Of a DNA stretch of 64,000 nucleotides, positions 10,724 through 23,126 are shown one piece after another. Source of the DNA: Rhabditoides inermis. Taxonomy: Eukaryota; Nematoda; Chromadorea; Rhabditida; Rhabditidae. A program made the translations under genes and the position numbers. The notes beneath the pieces are model-generated. The model ran no database searches. It was not told the origin of the DNA and worked only from the letters and a program-made list of their open reading frames with translations. Where the stretch lies: the NCBI GenBank assembly GCA_963966185.1, contig CAWZYM010000006.1, forward strand, positions 730,001-794,000, in the 5' to 3' direction. Position 1 is the stretch's first letter; each line of letters begins with the position of its first letter.

Positions 10724-11254
10724 AACAGTGAAAGAGAGAGAAGGGACGAAGAGAAGGAGATAACACAGTGAGTGAGAGATAGTATTTTTTTGATAAAATC
10801 CATATGAATAGTCATAATTCAGCACATATTCAAAATTTCTATGAAATTCAACAAAAGCACATATATTATCTGTTAAAAAGTACTTGCGTAAAGATATTAA
10901 GTTTGTCTTGACCCAATTCAACAAAAGCGCATGCATAAAACGTTTACAAATACTAACACAAACCTGCGCATAACGGACAGTGGACACTAACAGATGAAAT
11001 ATAACAATACAAATGAATAACGTCATACGTCCATATTAGAGAGAGAGAGAGAAAGAGAGAGAGGAGAGAGAGAGGGGGGGGGGAGAGGCGCAGGTTTGTG
11101 TTAGTATTTGTAAACGTTTTATGCATGCGCTTTTGTTGAATTGGGTCAAGACAAACTTAATATCTTTACGCAAGTACTTTTTAACAGATAATTTATGACA
11201 TATTTCAATATTCTGATGCTAACTCAACTTCGAAAACCAGAAGGTACACTCCCT
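9813..11254. mobile_element. TTAA-flanked terminal-inverted-repeat element, 1.44 kb
   Basis: Ends: left AGGGAGTGTACCCTCTGG, right (reverse complement) AGGGAGTGTACCTTCTGG, continuing with GTTTTCGAAGTT on both sides. TTAA lies outside both ends (9809-9812 and 11255-11258), the hallmark target duplication of piggyBac-type elements. No transposase frame was seen. It contains a (GTGG)n-like tract near 10295-10318, GA tracts and a perfect inner inverted repeat. It sits 20 bp upstream of the ABT1 start, between ABT1 and spartin; without it the two genes would be about 380 bp apart. Confidence 0.85.
10865..11192. repeat. Exact 105-bp inverted repeat with 118-bp spacer
   Basis: Arms 10865-10969 and 11088-11192 are reverse complements of each other with no mismatch over 105 bp by eye (starting ATTATCTGTTAAAAAG, ending ACACAAACCTGCGC). 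A 21-bp piece of the same arm appears again near 10622-10645. Any transcript would fold into a long double-stranded hairpin. Confidence 0.9.
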
Positions 11255-11612
11255 TTAAATGAATTATTATGAGTAAGGTACATCGAGAGAGGGTTGCAAA
11301 CCCTTTGGTCAAACAAAATAGTTCAAAATAGTTAGACATTAAAAAGTATTTATCAAATCATGCATAGGTACTCTTATCGCTTTTGGGGAAAAAGACATAT
11401 ATTCGCAAATCTGGGATACATTCGATGTACATCAATATTGTGCTAATCTGAGAACAGTGCTTCCAAATCACAAATACGCATAAGGCATGTCACCGGGCAA
11501 GTTCTAATACTACAGAGGGTTATGGTATAAAAACCTACACAATTATGTACACAAACGTTACAACAAAGTAGTATACAACAATGTAATATGTAAATGTAAA
11601 CATATTTGTACT
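11255..11612. other. 3' flank of spartin
   Basis: No coding exon seen. Expected to hold the spartin 3' UTR (minus strand), right up to the end of the TTAA-flanked element. Confidence 0.4.
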
Positions 11613-14600
11613 TTACAAAGCTTTCTTCTCGGGTAGAGCGCCCGCATCTCCAGGATGGGTGAGCTTGCGGGTGCCTCCGATACCATGCACCGCCTGGATG
11701 CCTGCCTTTCTGCAAATCGTTCAATTCAATCTCGCAGTGCGTTAATCAAAACTTAAAAAAGTATGGCCAGACCGCAAAAAGTGAGTGGATTTCGACGTGA
11801 GAGATCTTTAGACATAGGTGAACCTCCAAATCCAAAAACACCACCAACAAAACATTTCTATTGAAATCTTACAGTACTCCATATAATCTACAGTACCCCC
11901 CCCCCCCCCCTCAATCCCCACCTGGCCATCCTCGTAGCCACACTCCGCGGTCCGAGATCCCACAGCTGCGCGGCAGCGAGTGACGTGTGCCCCACCCCAA
12001 AGAGCAGGTTGTGCGTCGTCTCCGACGCCTCGTCACCGTACCTGACAAGGCACATACCGTATACCAGTTACAGTAATACATACCCATACTGTATACCAGT
12101 ACCGTACACAGTACAGTAACACTACTAGCCCCAATTCATACATAGACTACTTAAAAAAATACGTGTATGTGTATGTGAATCAATAGTGTATGAAGGTAAA
12201 TAGTACTAATTGCAAAGAGAGAGCGGTTCAGTGTTCAGAGTTAAGAGGTTCTGACATTGATTATCTCGTAAAACTACATGGACATGGCGCAGATGCATCC
12301 GATTCTGGCCTTTTGCGTGTACCGGTTGTCCCTTCATATATTCTTTTACGGAACGGACTCGTCTCATCGCTCATTTTTGTATGGTCTCGCTCTCGGTTTT
12401 CACATGCGGCTTTTCACATTTATATTTTTGATGTGTAACGCAGTTTTTTCTGCAAAAAATATTATTACGGTTGGAAAGATACAGAGTACTCACTTGACGC
12501 GCACATTGTCCACGTGTGCGTTGGCGATGCTGCGGCACAGCGTCTTGCTCGCGTCCTCCAGAGACACCCACCTGGACAATCGATAATCAATCAATACACA
12601 GGCACACTCTACCTAGACAATCGATTATCAATCAATCAATACTTTCACTCGACTCACACAGTGCTGATGCTAGTCAGACATCCTCCAGTCACGAGGAACG
12701 AGCCGGATACCAGACCGCCCGTCTGAAAGAGTCGACTGTGGTGAGAACACGACAGACACAGATTAGTCACAGTATACAGTATACCTACCAGGTATTTTCA
12801 AAGACATGCTAAACTCGCGAACATTAAGTGCGCCGCCTGCCGAAGAGAATACTGTGAGGGAAAGATCCAGGTTCGCGTCGCATGCGGCGTGCGGCGGCTG
12901 TTGGGCGCACAGCCAAGAAGGCCAACTCGCTGATTCTGACTATACAAACGCCGTACGCGGAACGCATCTTGCGAGCGATATCCTGACTATACAACAAGCG
13001 CTCGTCACAGTCTATACAGTATACCTACCGTACTTCGAAACGCACCTTGCCATTGCCAAACGTGCTCGTGGCTCCGTGGGCGAGCTTGTGCCCCACCGCC
13101 ACGCCCATGTCTCCGATCCGATCGAGCAGGTAGCGGGTGCACTTGGCCACCACCTGAACACACACACGCACATCACTTATAATTTATCAATTAATCAATC
13201 CAGTCAATCAATCACTCATGCTCATAACATACACAGAACACATTTATCGAAGTAAGCTATAACCCTCGCTGACCTTAATAGTACTAAACAGTACCACGAA
13301 TACATATCTCCTCTCCCACCTATCAGCATCATCGTGTTGCCATATTCAGATATAACGAGTCAGGATAAATGATTGATTGATCCCACCTTGTTAATCACAT
13401 TTAACTGGTACACCTAGTACTGGTAAGTGGTACTAATCACACCTAATATTCCACCTAAGCGGTACAGAAACAGTATGTATCACACATGCACCCCTCCCCC
13501 ACCTTGCTGCCCTTGTGCATGTACATGACGCTGCTCTTCACTGCCGGATTGATGTTCATCGGCTTGTCCGTCGGCGCCACGCCCTCGCGCTTCCTCAACA
13601 CGGCACAATCAGTATCTCCCCCCCTCTCTTTTTACCATGCCAACCATTATGAACATATTACAAGAGATAATCGATTAATCAATAAATCAATACTCCACTC
13701 ACTGTGCCTGGTTGGCCTCGTAGCGACTCGCCGTCTTGGCGGCCGTCTCCTGCACGCCCCACGCGATTTTGTCGCCGCCTATACATGTACTATATAACTG
13801 GTTACCGTACTCCTACCGTAGTTGATTGTCAGATTCAATCAATAAATCATACAAGAACTCTTTCCGTCTCTCTCTCTCTCTCTCTCTCTCGCTTCTCACC
13901 TCTGATGATGAGCTGCGCAATCTTGTGGCTGAGTCGCTGCTTCTCCTCGCTCGAGAGCGCCTCGCCCACCTCAGACTCCTTCAGGTATGCGTACTCGGAG
14001 AGGACCTGGAGATGGAGGTTATCTCTCTTTCTCTCTCTCTCTCTAACTCTCTCTATCACCTCTCTACTTCCCTCCTCCTTTCTCTCTATCTCTCTCTTTA
14101 ACTCCCACCCTCTCTCTCTCTCTCTCTCTATCTCTATCTCGCTCTCTCTCCCTCCCTCCCTCGATACCTGCTTGAATTCCCTTTCAATGTGCGCGTCCAG
14201 GTCCGACGGCAGTAGAATCGCCACCATCATATCTGCAATTTACAAAGTAACGAAACCATAGTAAACAGGCAGCAACACCAACAATTCCCATGCATTGTCA
14301 TTCTTGTTCAAAACACCATCAAGGTACTCAACCCCACCTGGATGGTCTGGTGTGGGGTTGGAGACGACATAGGCGCCGTAGTCGTTGCGCAGCACCGGTG
14401 TGCGGCCTGCGATCAGCGGGTACACCCACGGACCGACCTGTAGATAAGTACGATTTTTTTAAATTCTAGAATAAGACGTCGAGAAGGTGAAACTGGTAAA
14501 CAATTAATATAAACAAACCATACCTGTATGAACGCGCTGGGCTGATCAACCATGTCGTAGTCGCCCGAGAAGAGAGACGCCGTCTCCTTCGGATCGAACC

Positions 14601-15908
14601 GCAGGATCTGAAGGGACGTGGGGTACGTCGGCGCCGCCGTCACGTCGTTCTGCAAACAAAGATTATTTTAAAGGAGATGTCAAGTCAATTATAAAGCTGC
14701 TTTATATAATGCGACGCTTTCTGAGGATCTTTCTGAGGATCTTTTGACAGCACAAGTTGTCGGGTCACAGATTTAAGAAACGCATTATGGCTGTGGTGTA
14801 CAAAATATTGTGAACAAAAGAAAAAGAAAAACATAACTTCAAAAGATTGCGAAATGCCTCACCTCGACGGTGAATAGCTGTACTCCATCAGGTATGATGA
14901 ATATGAGGTCGGCCTCCTGCTCGCCTACCTGGTCCAGGTGGGAGCGGATCTCGGACTTGTCCTGGAAATGGCTAATCAATAAATCGATAGTGCTAGTGAG
15001 AACGAGACATTGTTATGCACACATACAGCTGCATTGTTATGCGAGCAAGACGAATTTACAACACAAAATCACTTTCACGTACATACAACATACCACGGCG
15101 ACAGAGTTCACATTGGATTTCTGAACAATACTACGATGAATGGAACGGGTAGCGTGAATGAGACGTACCTCCTCCGCCTTCTCCTCCGCCTGCGCCTGCT
15201 CCTTCTTCTCCTCCACGGTGAGCTGTTCCTGCTCCATCTCCCGCGTGGGTGCGAGCTGCTCGGCGCGAGGACCTTCCCTCTGCAGCACCTTCAGTCTGCA
15301 ATGCACCGGGGTGAAACAGATTGGATTATTAAAATCGACCCGATAATCACACAAAACCCGTGTGGCAGCTGTTGTTCTCACGTCATCGCGTCATGTGATG
15401 TGTGACACAATACTGTGAAACAGCACATATATTCGTTGTGACACTGGCATCTGTTTACTTTGACTTTGACTTTGACCCACGAACTATCTCATTTCCCAGC
15501 GCTAACCAAACCATCTCTCATGTGTGCAATATGTTCATGAACAAGCGATTCATGGATAAACATTTGATTTGACTTTGACCCACCGGCTCTTGACACTCGG
15601 CAGTGTCTCGGACATTTGCGTGTACAGCTCGCAGTTCTTGGCCTTTTTGCTTTTTAACGCCTGCTCGATCAGCTTGATGCCGCGCTCGTACATCTCCAGC
15701 GTGCCCTTCTAGAAACTTATGATTAGTGATCTTTATTGATCTTGTTTAGTGATCTTAATTAAAATTAGTGATCTATATCCATGAGTAAAGTAGCAGTAAC
15801 AATTTGAACTCGACTCACCCAGTTGTTGATCTCATCGTAGTAGAGGCCTTGCTCGATGCAGGCGTACGCTTCGGCGAAGTAGCTCTCGACGATTTCCTGG
15901 GCGACCAT
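11613..15908 (-). CDS. spg-20: Spartin (MIT domain plus senescence domain)
   Basis: 490-aa orthologue of spartin (human SPART/SPG20, Troyer syndrome), a lipid-droplet and endosome-associated protein. Fifteen exons: 15819-15908, 15584-15708, 15169-15295, 14863-14961, 14524-14649, 14338-14437, 14168-14232, 13900-14005, 13703-13778, 13503-13593, 13046-13153, 12658-12722, 12494-12571, 11922-12041, 11613-11709; all phases close. An N-terminal MIT module (about residues 1-75; QEIVESYFAEAYACIEQGLY, GTLEMYERGIKLIEQAL) is followed by a Glu/Gln-rich linker, a central beta-rich part (ADLIFIIPDGVQLFTVE, YPLIAGRTPVLRNDYG) and the C-terminal senescence domain (KIAWGVQETAAKTASRY, AVGHKLAHGA, VTGGCLTSIST, VKYGDEASETTHNLL). 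A longer N-terminus from the open frame at 15983-16237 is not supported by homology. Introns carry CT tracts and short dispersed repeats. Confidence 0.9.
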
Positions 15909-18250
15909 CCTCGACCGCACACCACTCCGAAGACTGATGCGGATGGCGAAATCGTCGTCAAATTAGAGTTGAATAGGATGAGTCACCAGTCGGGTGACCA
16001 AAACTCGACGAAAATACGAAAAATTTCGGCAGGAGTTGTTGACCCAACGAGAGTGAGACATTTTTGTGCCCTGCTTGAAACACGCGGACGCAACCGCGCC
16101 GCGTGTCTACTGTAAGGCCCGTGCGCTAGGCCAGGGCCTTTTCGAAAGGCCTCGCCTATCACCATTGTGCGCACCGCCTTTTCGTCAGCTGGGACAACCG
16201 TGATTTTGGGCGGCAACGAGTTATACTCGTCTCCCATTCTCCTTTCATGCGTTGATGCAATCGCTGTACAGCCATCTCTATAGCTTCAAAGTCATAGCTC
16301 CGTTGTGTTTACGATTTTCTCCAATTGGCGGCTGTACTTTTTCTCTCTGTTGCACCCGCCAATGCAATATCACAGGATGCGAAGTTGATAGAGTTACTCT
16401 CCGCCATTGACATCACTTGTCTAGAGGTATTCTCTCATTGTTGCATATATCCAGTTCGCCATTCGTATTACTGTTTCGCTCAGTCTACTCTGTGTGGCCT
16501 TTTGATCAAACCACTGATAATTGATAAGCAACTGATAAACTCGCATCACACTCGTCAAGGTGAAGATGCAAACCACATTTTGCGAGATAACATACCGCGA
16601 AACTAATCAGACCAATTGATATTCTATTCGCTGTATGAATCAAATCAATCATTTGTCCACCTCGCCTCGCCTAACTGACTAATCGTTTACATTTCCCGGA
16701 ACTAAAACTGTGTGGGTGTTCGAAAAAGCGTCGATCCGTATACCAAGTGATGTGCGATGTGCGCGTTCACTTTGTTTATGCGGGTTAATGTGTCGAAACA
16801 GGACACTGTTTCAAGTATCTACGTGGTTACGTCATGATTTTGTCTCGCGTGTTCTCTCTTTCTGATTGTTACTCTCTTCATCAACTATCCAATCGTAGAA
16901 AATGGATTATGATACTTGGATGGTGAATTGACCGGCACATTGATTTCATCTGTGCATTCATTGTATGTTTGTCACATTGTTGATCCCGGCAGCAATAATG
17001 ATCAATCAATCGTTTATCCGGAATCGTTTTATCTGAATATGACAACACAATCATGATGTTATGAAGCATACAGTAGTGCCTCAGATACTAGATACATAGG
17101 CTAACGCCGGGGAATGACAGGTAGGCTGACGAGGTTAGTGGCGGGAAGACGATACAAATTTGATCGGTAATCATTCCTAGACCATTAGAGTACCATTCTT
17201 TTTTTCGGCGGCGGGACAAAATAAAGACCCAACCGCACGCCGCGGGGAAAAGAAGAAGAATATCATGCGAGTAATAATGATAATAATGACAACCAATCGT
17301 GGATCCAATCGTTTTATGATCAAGAAATAGCGATACCGAATGAAGCATCTGATCTCCCATATCCATTGATTCGACGGTTATTTAACTGTATAGTGGGTCC
17401 CCCGTTTTCGCGGTAGGCGAATTATCTCTGGCCGAAGAAATGACGCAGACCGATGAGAAAATTATGCAAATGCGCCTCATTCCCAGGATTGCTATATATA
17501 GTTGAAAATTTCTGTAATAGAAGTAACAAAATCACAAATGTGCTCTCCGAGAGTTGTAGTGGGGGTCAAGAACCACCTACTGACGAAGTTTGAGCGGTTT
17601 TCATGAAGCGACTGTGGAGTTATTTAGCGAACTGTGTCTTCTCATAGGGAAAACTACTGTTCAACATCATACTATGATCTTAGTAATGTGCCAACTAAGT
17701 CCCTATAGGTGTCAATAGACAACTGGTACTTGATATCGATCGATTTATCGGCTGGATTTTAAGATATGACTCTAATGTAATTAGCATTTTATTAATTATC
17801 TCTCCTCTGAGAAACAATTTGCAAAATCCGCTCCCCGAGATTTGTAGGGAACCCATCCAAGAACCTCATATCAAATTTTTTGTGCAATTTCATGAAGTTT
17901 GGAAAGAGTTATTTTCATTCTTAGGTTCACGGATACTGTATCGAACACGCTCATTTGCATGTCATTTCCATAAACTTATCGTCACTGATCGGTCAACAGA
18001 CACCGGTCGACCGGTTTTGAGAGTGCGCAATGAAGAAAATGTCAACTGTTCAACGCATCAAGTATGCGCTTGTGCATAATAAAAGAATGACGATTCACAA
18101 CTTGCCTACCGCCAAAACGGGGGAGCCACTATATTTCCTCCGGTGTTGTTGTATTTCGTGCTGTATATTATGTTACTGCAATCCACATTATCCGAGTTGA
18201 CCGATAGATAAATGTATATCACTGGTTATATCACTCCTCGCAGGCCTACC
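15909..18250. other. Divergent spacer between spartin and the ZIP transporter
   Basis: No supported exon. It serves as upstream region for both flanking genes. Contents: a small GC-rich hairpin near 16080-16105 (ACACGCGG with CCGCGTGT), a 47-bp segment at about 16352-16400 that recurs at 19131-19180, a segment near 17010-17060 that recurs near 1240-1300, and the element at 17391-18131. Confidence 0.5.
17391..18131. mobile_element. TA-flanked inverted-repeat element (pogo/mariner-like MITE)
   Basis: Left end TAGTGGGTCCCCCGTTTTCG, right end (reverse complement) TAGTGGCTCCCCCGTTTTGG; both continue CGGTAGGC. TA flanks both ends (17389-17390, 18132-18133). At 741 bp with no transposase frame it is a non-autonomous copy. 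TA target choice points to the Tc1/mariner/pogo group. It ends 119 bp upstream of the ZIP start codon, so it could carry promoter sequence. Confidence 0.8.
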
Positions 18251-18563
18251 ATGGACTTGACGGCGCTGAAGCTGCTGCTCATGTTGGTGATGATCATCTG
18301 CACCATCGTCATGGGACTCGTGCCCATGAAGGTATGTGTGTCACGGTGTTTTAATTAATTAATGTTTTAATAGGTGTATTGTTTTACAAAATGTATTGGA
18401 GGTTTGGAGGTTGAGAAGTGTCGTTGAAGTACTGTCACATAGTTTAAACGATTACTGATTCTGCCGTGCAGGTGCTGAAGTACCTGCGTCGCTGGGCGGC
18501 GCACGCCGGCAGCTCGTCGCAGCACAAGCACGTCTCCCTCGTCCTCTGCCTCCTCACGTGCGT

Positions 18564-18603
<40 letters not shown>

Positions 18604-21600
18604 CACTTCTCTCTTTCAGATGCTTCTCCGGCGGCGTCTTCCTCGCCACCTGCTTCCTCCACCTCTTCCCCGAACTCAAGGTATGGTGGTAAAATTATGA
18701 AATTACTGTGCATTTTATAATGGTTTGTTGTTTTATCGTGTGCACACGAGTAAACAAATAATATAGACTTTAGGACTATACGGTGACGGTAGGGTATGAG
18801 CGATGAGCGTATGAGAAAATAATGAACTATATGTCGATCACATTCTACGAATCTTGGATCAAAAATTTGTCGATCACATTCTCCGAATCTTGGTTAGACA
18901 GCGACAGACAGCAGCGTGGTCGTGAGTCATGAATAATACTTTCCAGGAATGGTTTTACTTCGATTGTGTCGATGTTGTCTCACAGCTGCTTTCCAGGAAT
19001 CGGTGGATGCTCTGCCGTGGAAGATTGACTATCCGATTGCCGAGCTGCTCGCCTGCTCGGGATTCTTCCTGCTCTTCTTCCTAGAAGAGGTACCGTACCC
19101 TTGTCCAGTACAGTACCAGTACCTTGTTCATTCTGCACCGGCCAATTCAATATCATAGGATGCGAAGTTGATAGAGTTATCCAGCCTAGGATCCTTCATC
19201 TTTTCCTCTTTGCAGATGGTGATCATCCTTCTGCCGTCGTTCGCGCACCACTCGCACTCGCACGGACACAGCCACGCTCATCCCGTGTCCACAGAGAGGT
19301 ATTGATCGATTATCAGCTGATATAATCAACTGATATCGAATTCGAATAAAGTAATTAGCTGATATTGATTTTTGATTAAATTAATCAGCTGATCCGGATA
19401 TTGATTGAAGTAACCAGCTGATAGCGATTGAAGTAATCAGCTGATATTGATCGAAGTAATCAGCTGATATTGATTGAAGTAATTAGGAGATATTGATTGA
19501 AGTAATCAGCTGATATTGATCCATAATCAGCTGATATTGATTGATTATCGGCTGATATTGATTGACTGATTCCAGTAGTCCGCTGGCGGGTGCGGAATCT
19601 GGCTGCTGCATGACGACCGGGTTTATGTCGCCAAACGGCAAGGGACAGCACGATCACGATGATCATCACGACCACGACAAGCATTCGCATCGTGAGTTAT
19701 TGATTGATTATCGTAGTTCATAAATGTTTGTGTGATGTTCGATAGTCGAGTTGATATGTTTGATTGTTTAAATTTCTGTTCCAGGCCAGGAGTAGTATGA
19801 AGTATGCATAAGACCCGGCGTTACGTGAACTGAATGTACTTATATCATAGAAACATGATATGTGTCGTTTACTTTTTCTAATGCGTCGCAGCTTGCTGAG
19901 CGTACGGTCGCTGGTTCGATTCCCCTCGCGGGCAATTGTTCTGCCGAATTCCACTACCTCCCGGTGGGGCGCGTGAACCCACTCTCACCCTCTGAGAGCC
20001 CTACCATCGGCGGCGGCAGTCTTTCAAGATCTTCTACCACGCCTCTCATCCGAAACTGGTCACTTCGCGATGTTCACGCCCATCTACCATGAACAGTCAG
20101 GACTCGCGCCGCACTGTTCCAGCCAAGGAGCCCCAATACCCCACTGTAGGATTGTGTGTGCTTCCAGATAACCCATCATGCTATCATTGTATGTACATGT
20201 CGGAATCGGGCTGATAAACAAACAACAAAACAAACAACTTTTTCTAATCTGAATGCATTCAGACGGCGGCCACGACGACGACGTGCACATTCCACTGCAG
20301 AAGTCGGTGGAGTCGGAGTCGGAGGACGCGACCGGCCACTGCCGCCAGCACTGCCCATTGACCGTTCACAGTCGGTGGGTATTGATATTGACTTATACAA
20401 TTATACACTTATATTTGATCTTATCCAATCAAGTCAAATGTTTTTTTGGAATAGCCAACATGATCAGATCATGACACGTACAGAACTTTGATCATGTTTA
20501 CGGTTTACCAAGACGTATAGAAGCAAGGTACAGATACAATAGTTTGAGTTGTGTGTGGGGTTTCCGTTTCGTTTGCTTTGCTTACTCACCACCGCGTTCA
20601 GCCGCTTGTCCGCCGGAGCCTCGCCCATGGACTGCTCCACCAAGACGGACTGCCCCGAGTGAGTGTGCGGGGATTACGGTAACTCTGTCGGTCTTGAAAT
20701 ACCACTTTTGAAAAAAAAGAGCACCGGTTTACATCTCATTTCTCACTGCATGTGTGAGTGTGGGTGTGGGGGTTTACAGTAACTCCGTCAGTCGAAATAC
20801 GTTTGAAAAAGAGCACCGTTTTACATTTTACTGCATGCATGCATGGTTTTAACTCGGTGTGATAGTGTGAAATCGTCTCCGCGCAACTATGGCTCCATCA
20901 CGTCTGTGTACTCTTCCGCCAAGTCGGCGCCGTCTGAAGTGGGCGTGGCGCGGAGGGGCGGATCTAAGCCGGCAGCAGCAGCAGCGCCGATCACTCGCTG
21001 CTTTTCGGACAAGGGGTTAGGCATGTGGCGTCTCTGGGATCGGGCGCCTCTCCCTTCGTGTCGCAGTCCTCCTCACATCCTCTGTACGTTCCTGCGACCC
21101 AGTATGTGCATGTGTGCTCATTGTTGTGGTTTATCCCGGCATTTCTATGTTACCACTGTATTTTCCACAAGTGTGCTTCGTGTATATCGTTTCTCCCTAG
21201 GTCTGTTATCCCTTGTTCTATTTGCATACTCAGTCCGCTGGTGCAGCTTCGAAACAGCCCCTTCGAAACGCCTTGGAAACACACTGTTGTGTCGTGTTTC
21301 GAAGGCGTTTCGAAGTGAGTTTCGCAGAGATTGACCGCTACTTTAGGGTGTTCACTGCGCTGGCGTTAGCCGAGCCGGAGCGCTGCGAGACCAACTGCGA
21401 GAAGGGTGGGTGTGGGAAGTAGTGAGGCGAGTGTGTGGAATAGTGGAGTATTGCCATTATCTAGTTTTTGTTATCAATTTGCTTTCTAGTTCACGACGCT
21501 GTAGATTAGTAGATCGTTTTGGTCACATATCTTTTCCATGTCTTTCAAATCATGAGCGTGGACAACAACATATGAATGCAATCATCTCGTTGCAGTGAAC

Positions 21601-23126
21601 GAGGACCCGCCGATCCTGATGAAGTCATCTCCGCACGCGCACTCGCACGGCGTACGCTCCATCACCTTTGTCCTCGCTCTCTCCATACACTCGCTCATCG
21701 AGGGACTCGCCTTTGGAGTCACGGTGAGTATGATTGATTGATTGATCGATTGATTGTATTGATTCGGATGTGGCTGGAAGAATTCATTAGTCAATGTACG
21801 GTCAATGTATTAGTCAGTGTACGGATGTGACTGGAAAGATTTTTTAGTTGATTGATTGCTTTAACGATTGGCGAGCCGTAATTTGTTTTATTCATTCATC
21901 GATCGATTGGTTTTTAAGGGTTCGACGGGAGACGTGTGGGCGCTGTTCCTGTCGCTGATGGTGCACAAGCTGATCGTCGCGTTCTCGGTGGGGCTGCAAC
22001 TGGCACGCACTCATGCCCACCAGCTGCACTGGGTACGGTAGCGTTATTGATTGATTGATTTGAGATTTATTGATTGATTGTGATTCAGAAGTCGTGTTGT
22101 CTTCCATTGATGATTAATTGATTAATTGATTGCCTGATCAGGTGGTGATGTCGATCTGCATCCTTGCCGTGATGACGCCTCTGGGCGCACTGATCGGCAT
22201 GGGTGTGGCCGGGGCGACATTCGACCCGGCTGTTCAGTCGGTGGTCATAGCACTCTGCCAGGGACTGGCTGTCGGAACGTTCCTATATGTGACGTTCTTC
22301 GAGGTAAGCGGGGGGGGGGGAGGAGAGAGAGGGAGGGAGAGAAAGATTTCCCTTTATGTTACGTTCTGTGAAGTGTGGTGTGACGGTGAAAAGGTAGCAT
22401 TGGAAAAGGAAGAAGGAGAAGAGGAGTGAGAGAAAGAGAGAGAGTGAGAGAGAGAGAGAGTGAGAGAGGGGGAGAGGGGGGGAATAGCATATGTGTTTAG
22501 GTGTTGCTGCACGAGCGCGACAACGAGCACCCGAATCTGCTCAAGCTGCTGGTGATTATGATCGGCTTTGGCATGATCGGACTGCTGCGGCTCATGGATG
22601 ACGGTGGGTGTGGGGGGGGGGGAGAGGGGGGAGTGTTTCGAAGTGAGTGGCGAAGGGACAATGGTGGGTGTGAGGAAGGGAGAGGGGGAGGGAGGAGTGT
22701 GTGGTCGAGTCGTATTTGGAAGTGGCGATGGGAGAAGGGAGTCACAGGGAAAGGAGTGTTTGGTCGTATTTGGAAGTGGCGAAGTGGCGAGAAGGGAAAA
22801 AGGGAGTTTCGAAGAGACTGACGGGTACTTTAGGTATGGTATGGCCGATGTTCACTTCTCGTTTAAAGGGGCTTTTTCGAAGAGACTGACCACACCTTTC
22901 GCGTAGCATGGTTCTTCTGCGTCGTGTTATCGGGAATCGATATAGTTGGAACTACATATCAGAAACTTTTTTGTATTTGACTATTTCACGATGTTGATGT
23001 GTTGCAGGCCACGGTCACTCTCACGGCGGCGCGGGAGAAGGACACGACGAACACGAAGTGGCTGGCGCCGCGCGCGCGCTGCTCGGAGGACACGGCCACT
23101 CGCACGACGACCACCATGACCACTAA
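18251..23126 (+). CDS. ZIP-family (SLC39A1-3-like) zinc transporter
   Basis: 507-aa membrane zinc importer of the ZIP/SLC39 family, ZIP1-3 branch. Fifteen exons: 18251-18331, 18472-18557, 18620-18680, 18997-19089, 19216-19298, 19576-19691, 20263-20374, 20602-20658, 20866-21015, 21347-21405, 21596-21723, 21919-22032, 22142-22303, 22501-22603, 23008-23126. Three N-terminal membrane helices (LLLMLVMIICTIVMGLV; VFLATCFLHLFPEL; LLACSGFFLLFFLEE), then a long His-rich loop (about residues 115-320; HHSHSHGHSHAH, HDHDDHHDHDKHSH), then helix IV with the metal-site motif HSLIEGLAFG (about 331-340), helix V with HKLIVAFSVG, and helices VI-VIII. The C-terminus is also His-rich and ends DDHHDH. Exon 21347-21405 starts directly after a repeat-derived acceptor; it is the least certain exon, though it keeps frame. 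Confidence 0.92.
19131..19180 (+). repeat. Short dispersed repeat, second copy near 16352-16400
   Basis: CAATATCA(C/T)AGGATGCGAA followed by GTTGATAGAGTTA occurs in both places, with a matching TGCACC(C/G)GCCAAT start. One copy lies in a ZIP intron, the other in the spacer upstream of the same gene. Confidence 0.75.
19312..19565. repeat. Tandem repeat built on AATCAGCTGATATTGATTGA
   Basis: About ten imperfect units of roughly 22-24 bp, each with the palindrome ATCAGCTGAT, fill a ZIP intron. CAGCTG is an E-box. Confidence 0.9.
19880..19940 (+). repeat. tRNA-like (B-box) sequence, probable SINE remnant
   Basis: GGTTCGATTCC matches the RNA polymerase III B box, with TGCTGAGCGTACGG upstream, but no paired acceptor stem forms. 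It lies inside a ZIP intron. Confidence 0.4.
21240..21346 (+). repeat. Introner-like repeat supplying a ZIP 3' splice site
   Basis: Contains TTCGAAACGCC, its inverted partner GGCGTTTCGAA, and ends GCAGAGATTGACCGC then TACTTTAG, which is the acceptor of exon 21347-21405. The last stretch closely matches the end of the whole-intron copy at 63052-63130. Confidence 0.65.
22804..22900 (+). repeat. Two more copies of the TTCGAAGAGACTGACC repeat
   Basis: GTTTCGAAGAGACTGAC followed by GGGTACTTTAG, and 60 bp later TTCGAAGAGACTGACCACAC. Both lie in the last ZIP intron, near a short tandem duplication (GTCGTATTTGGAAGTGGCG, twice, 22695-22785). Confidence 0.75.

Noticed and set aside
15983..16237. 84-aa frame upstream of spartin
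   Set aside because: Ends in a stop, does not splice in phase to the MIT exon, and its 5' half overlaps repeat-like GC hairpins.
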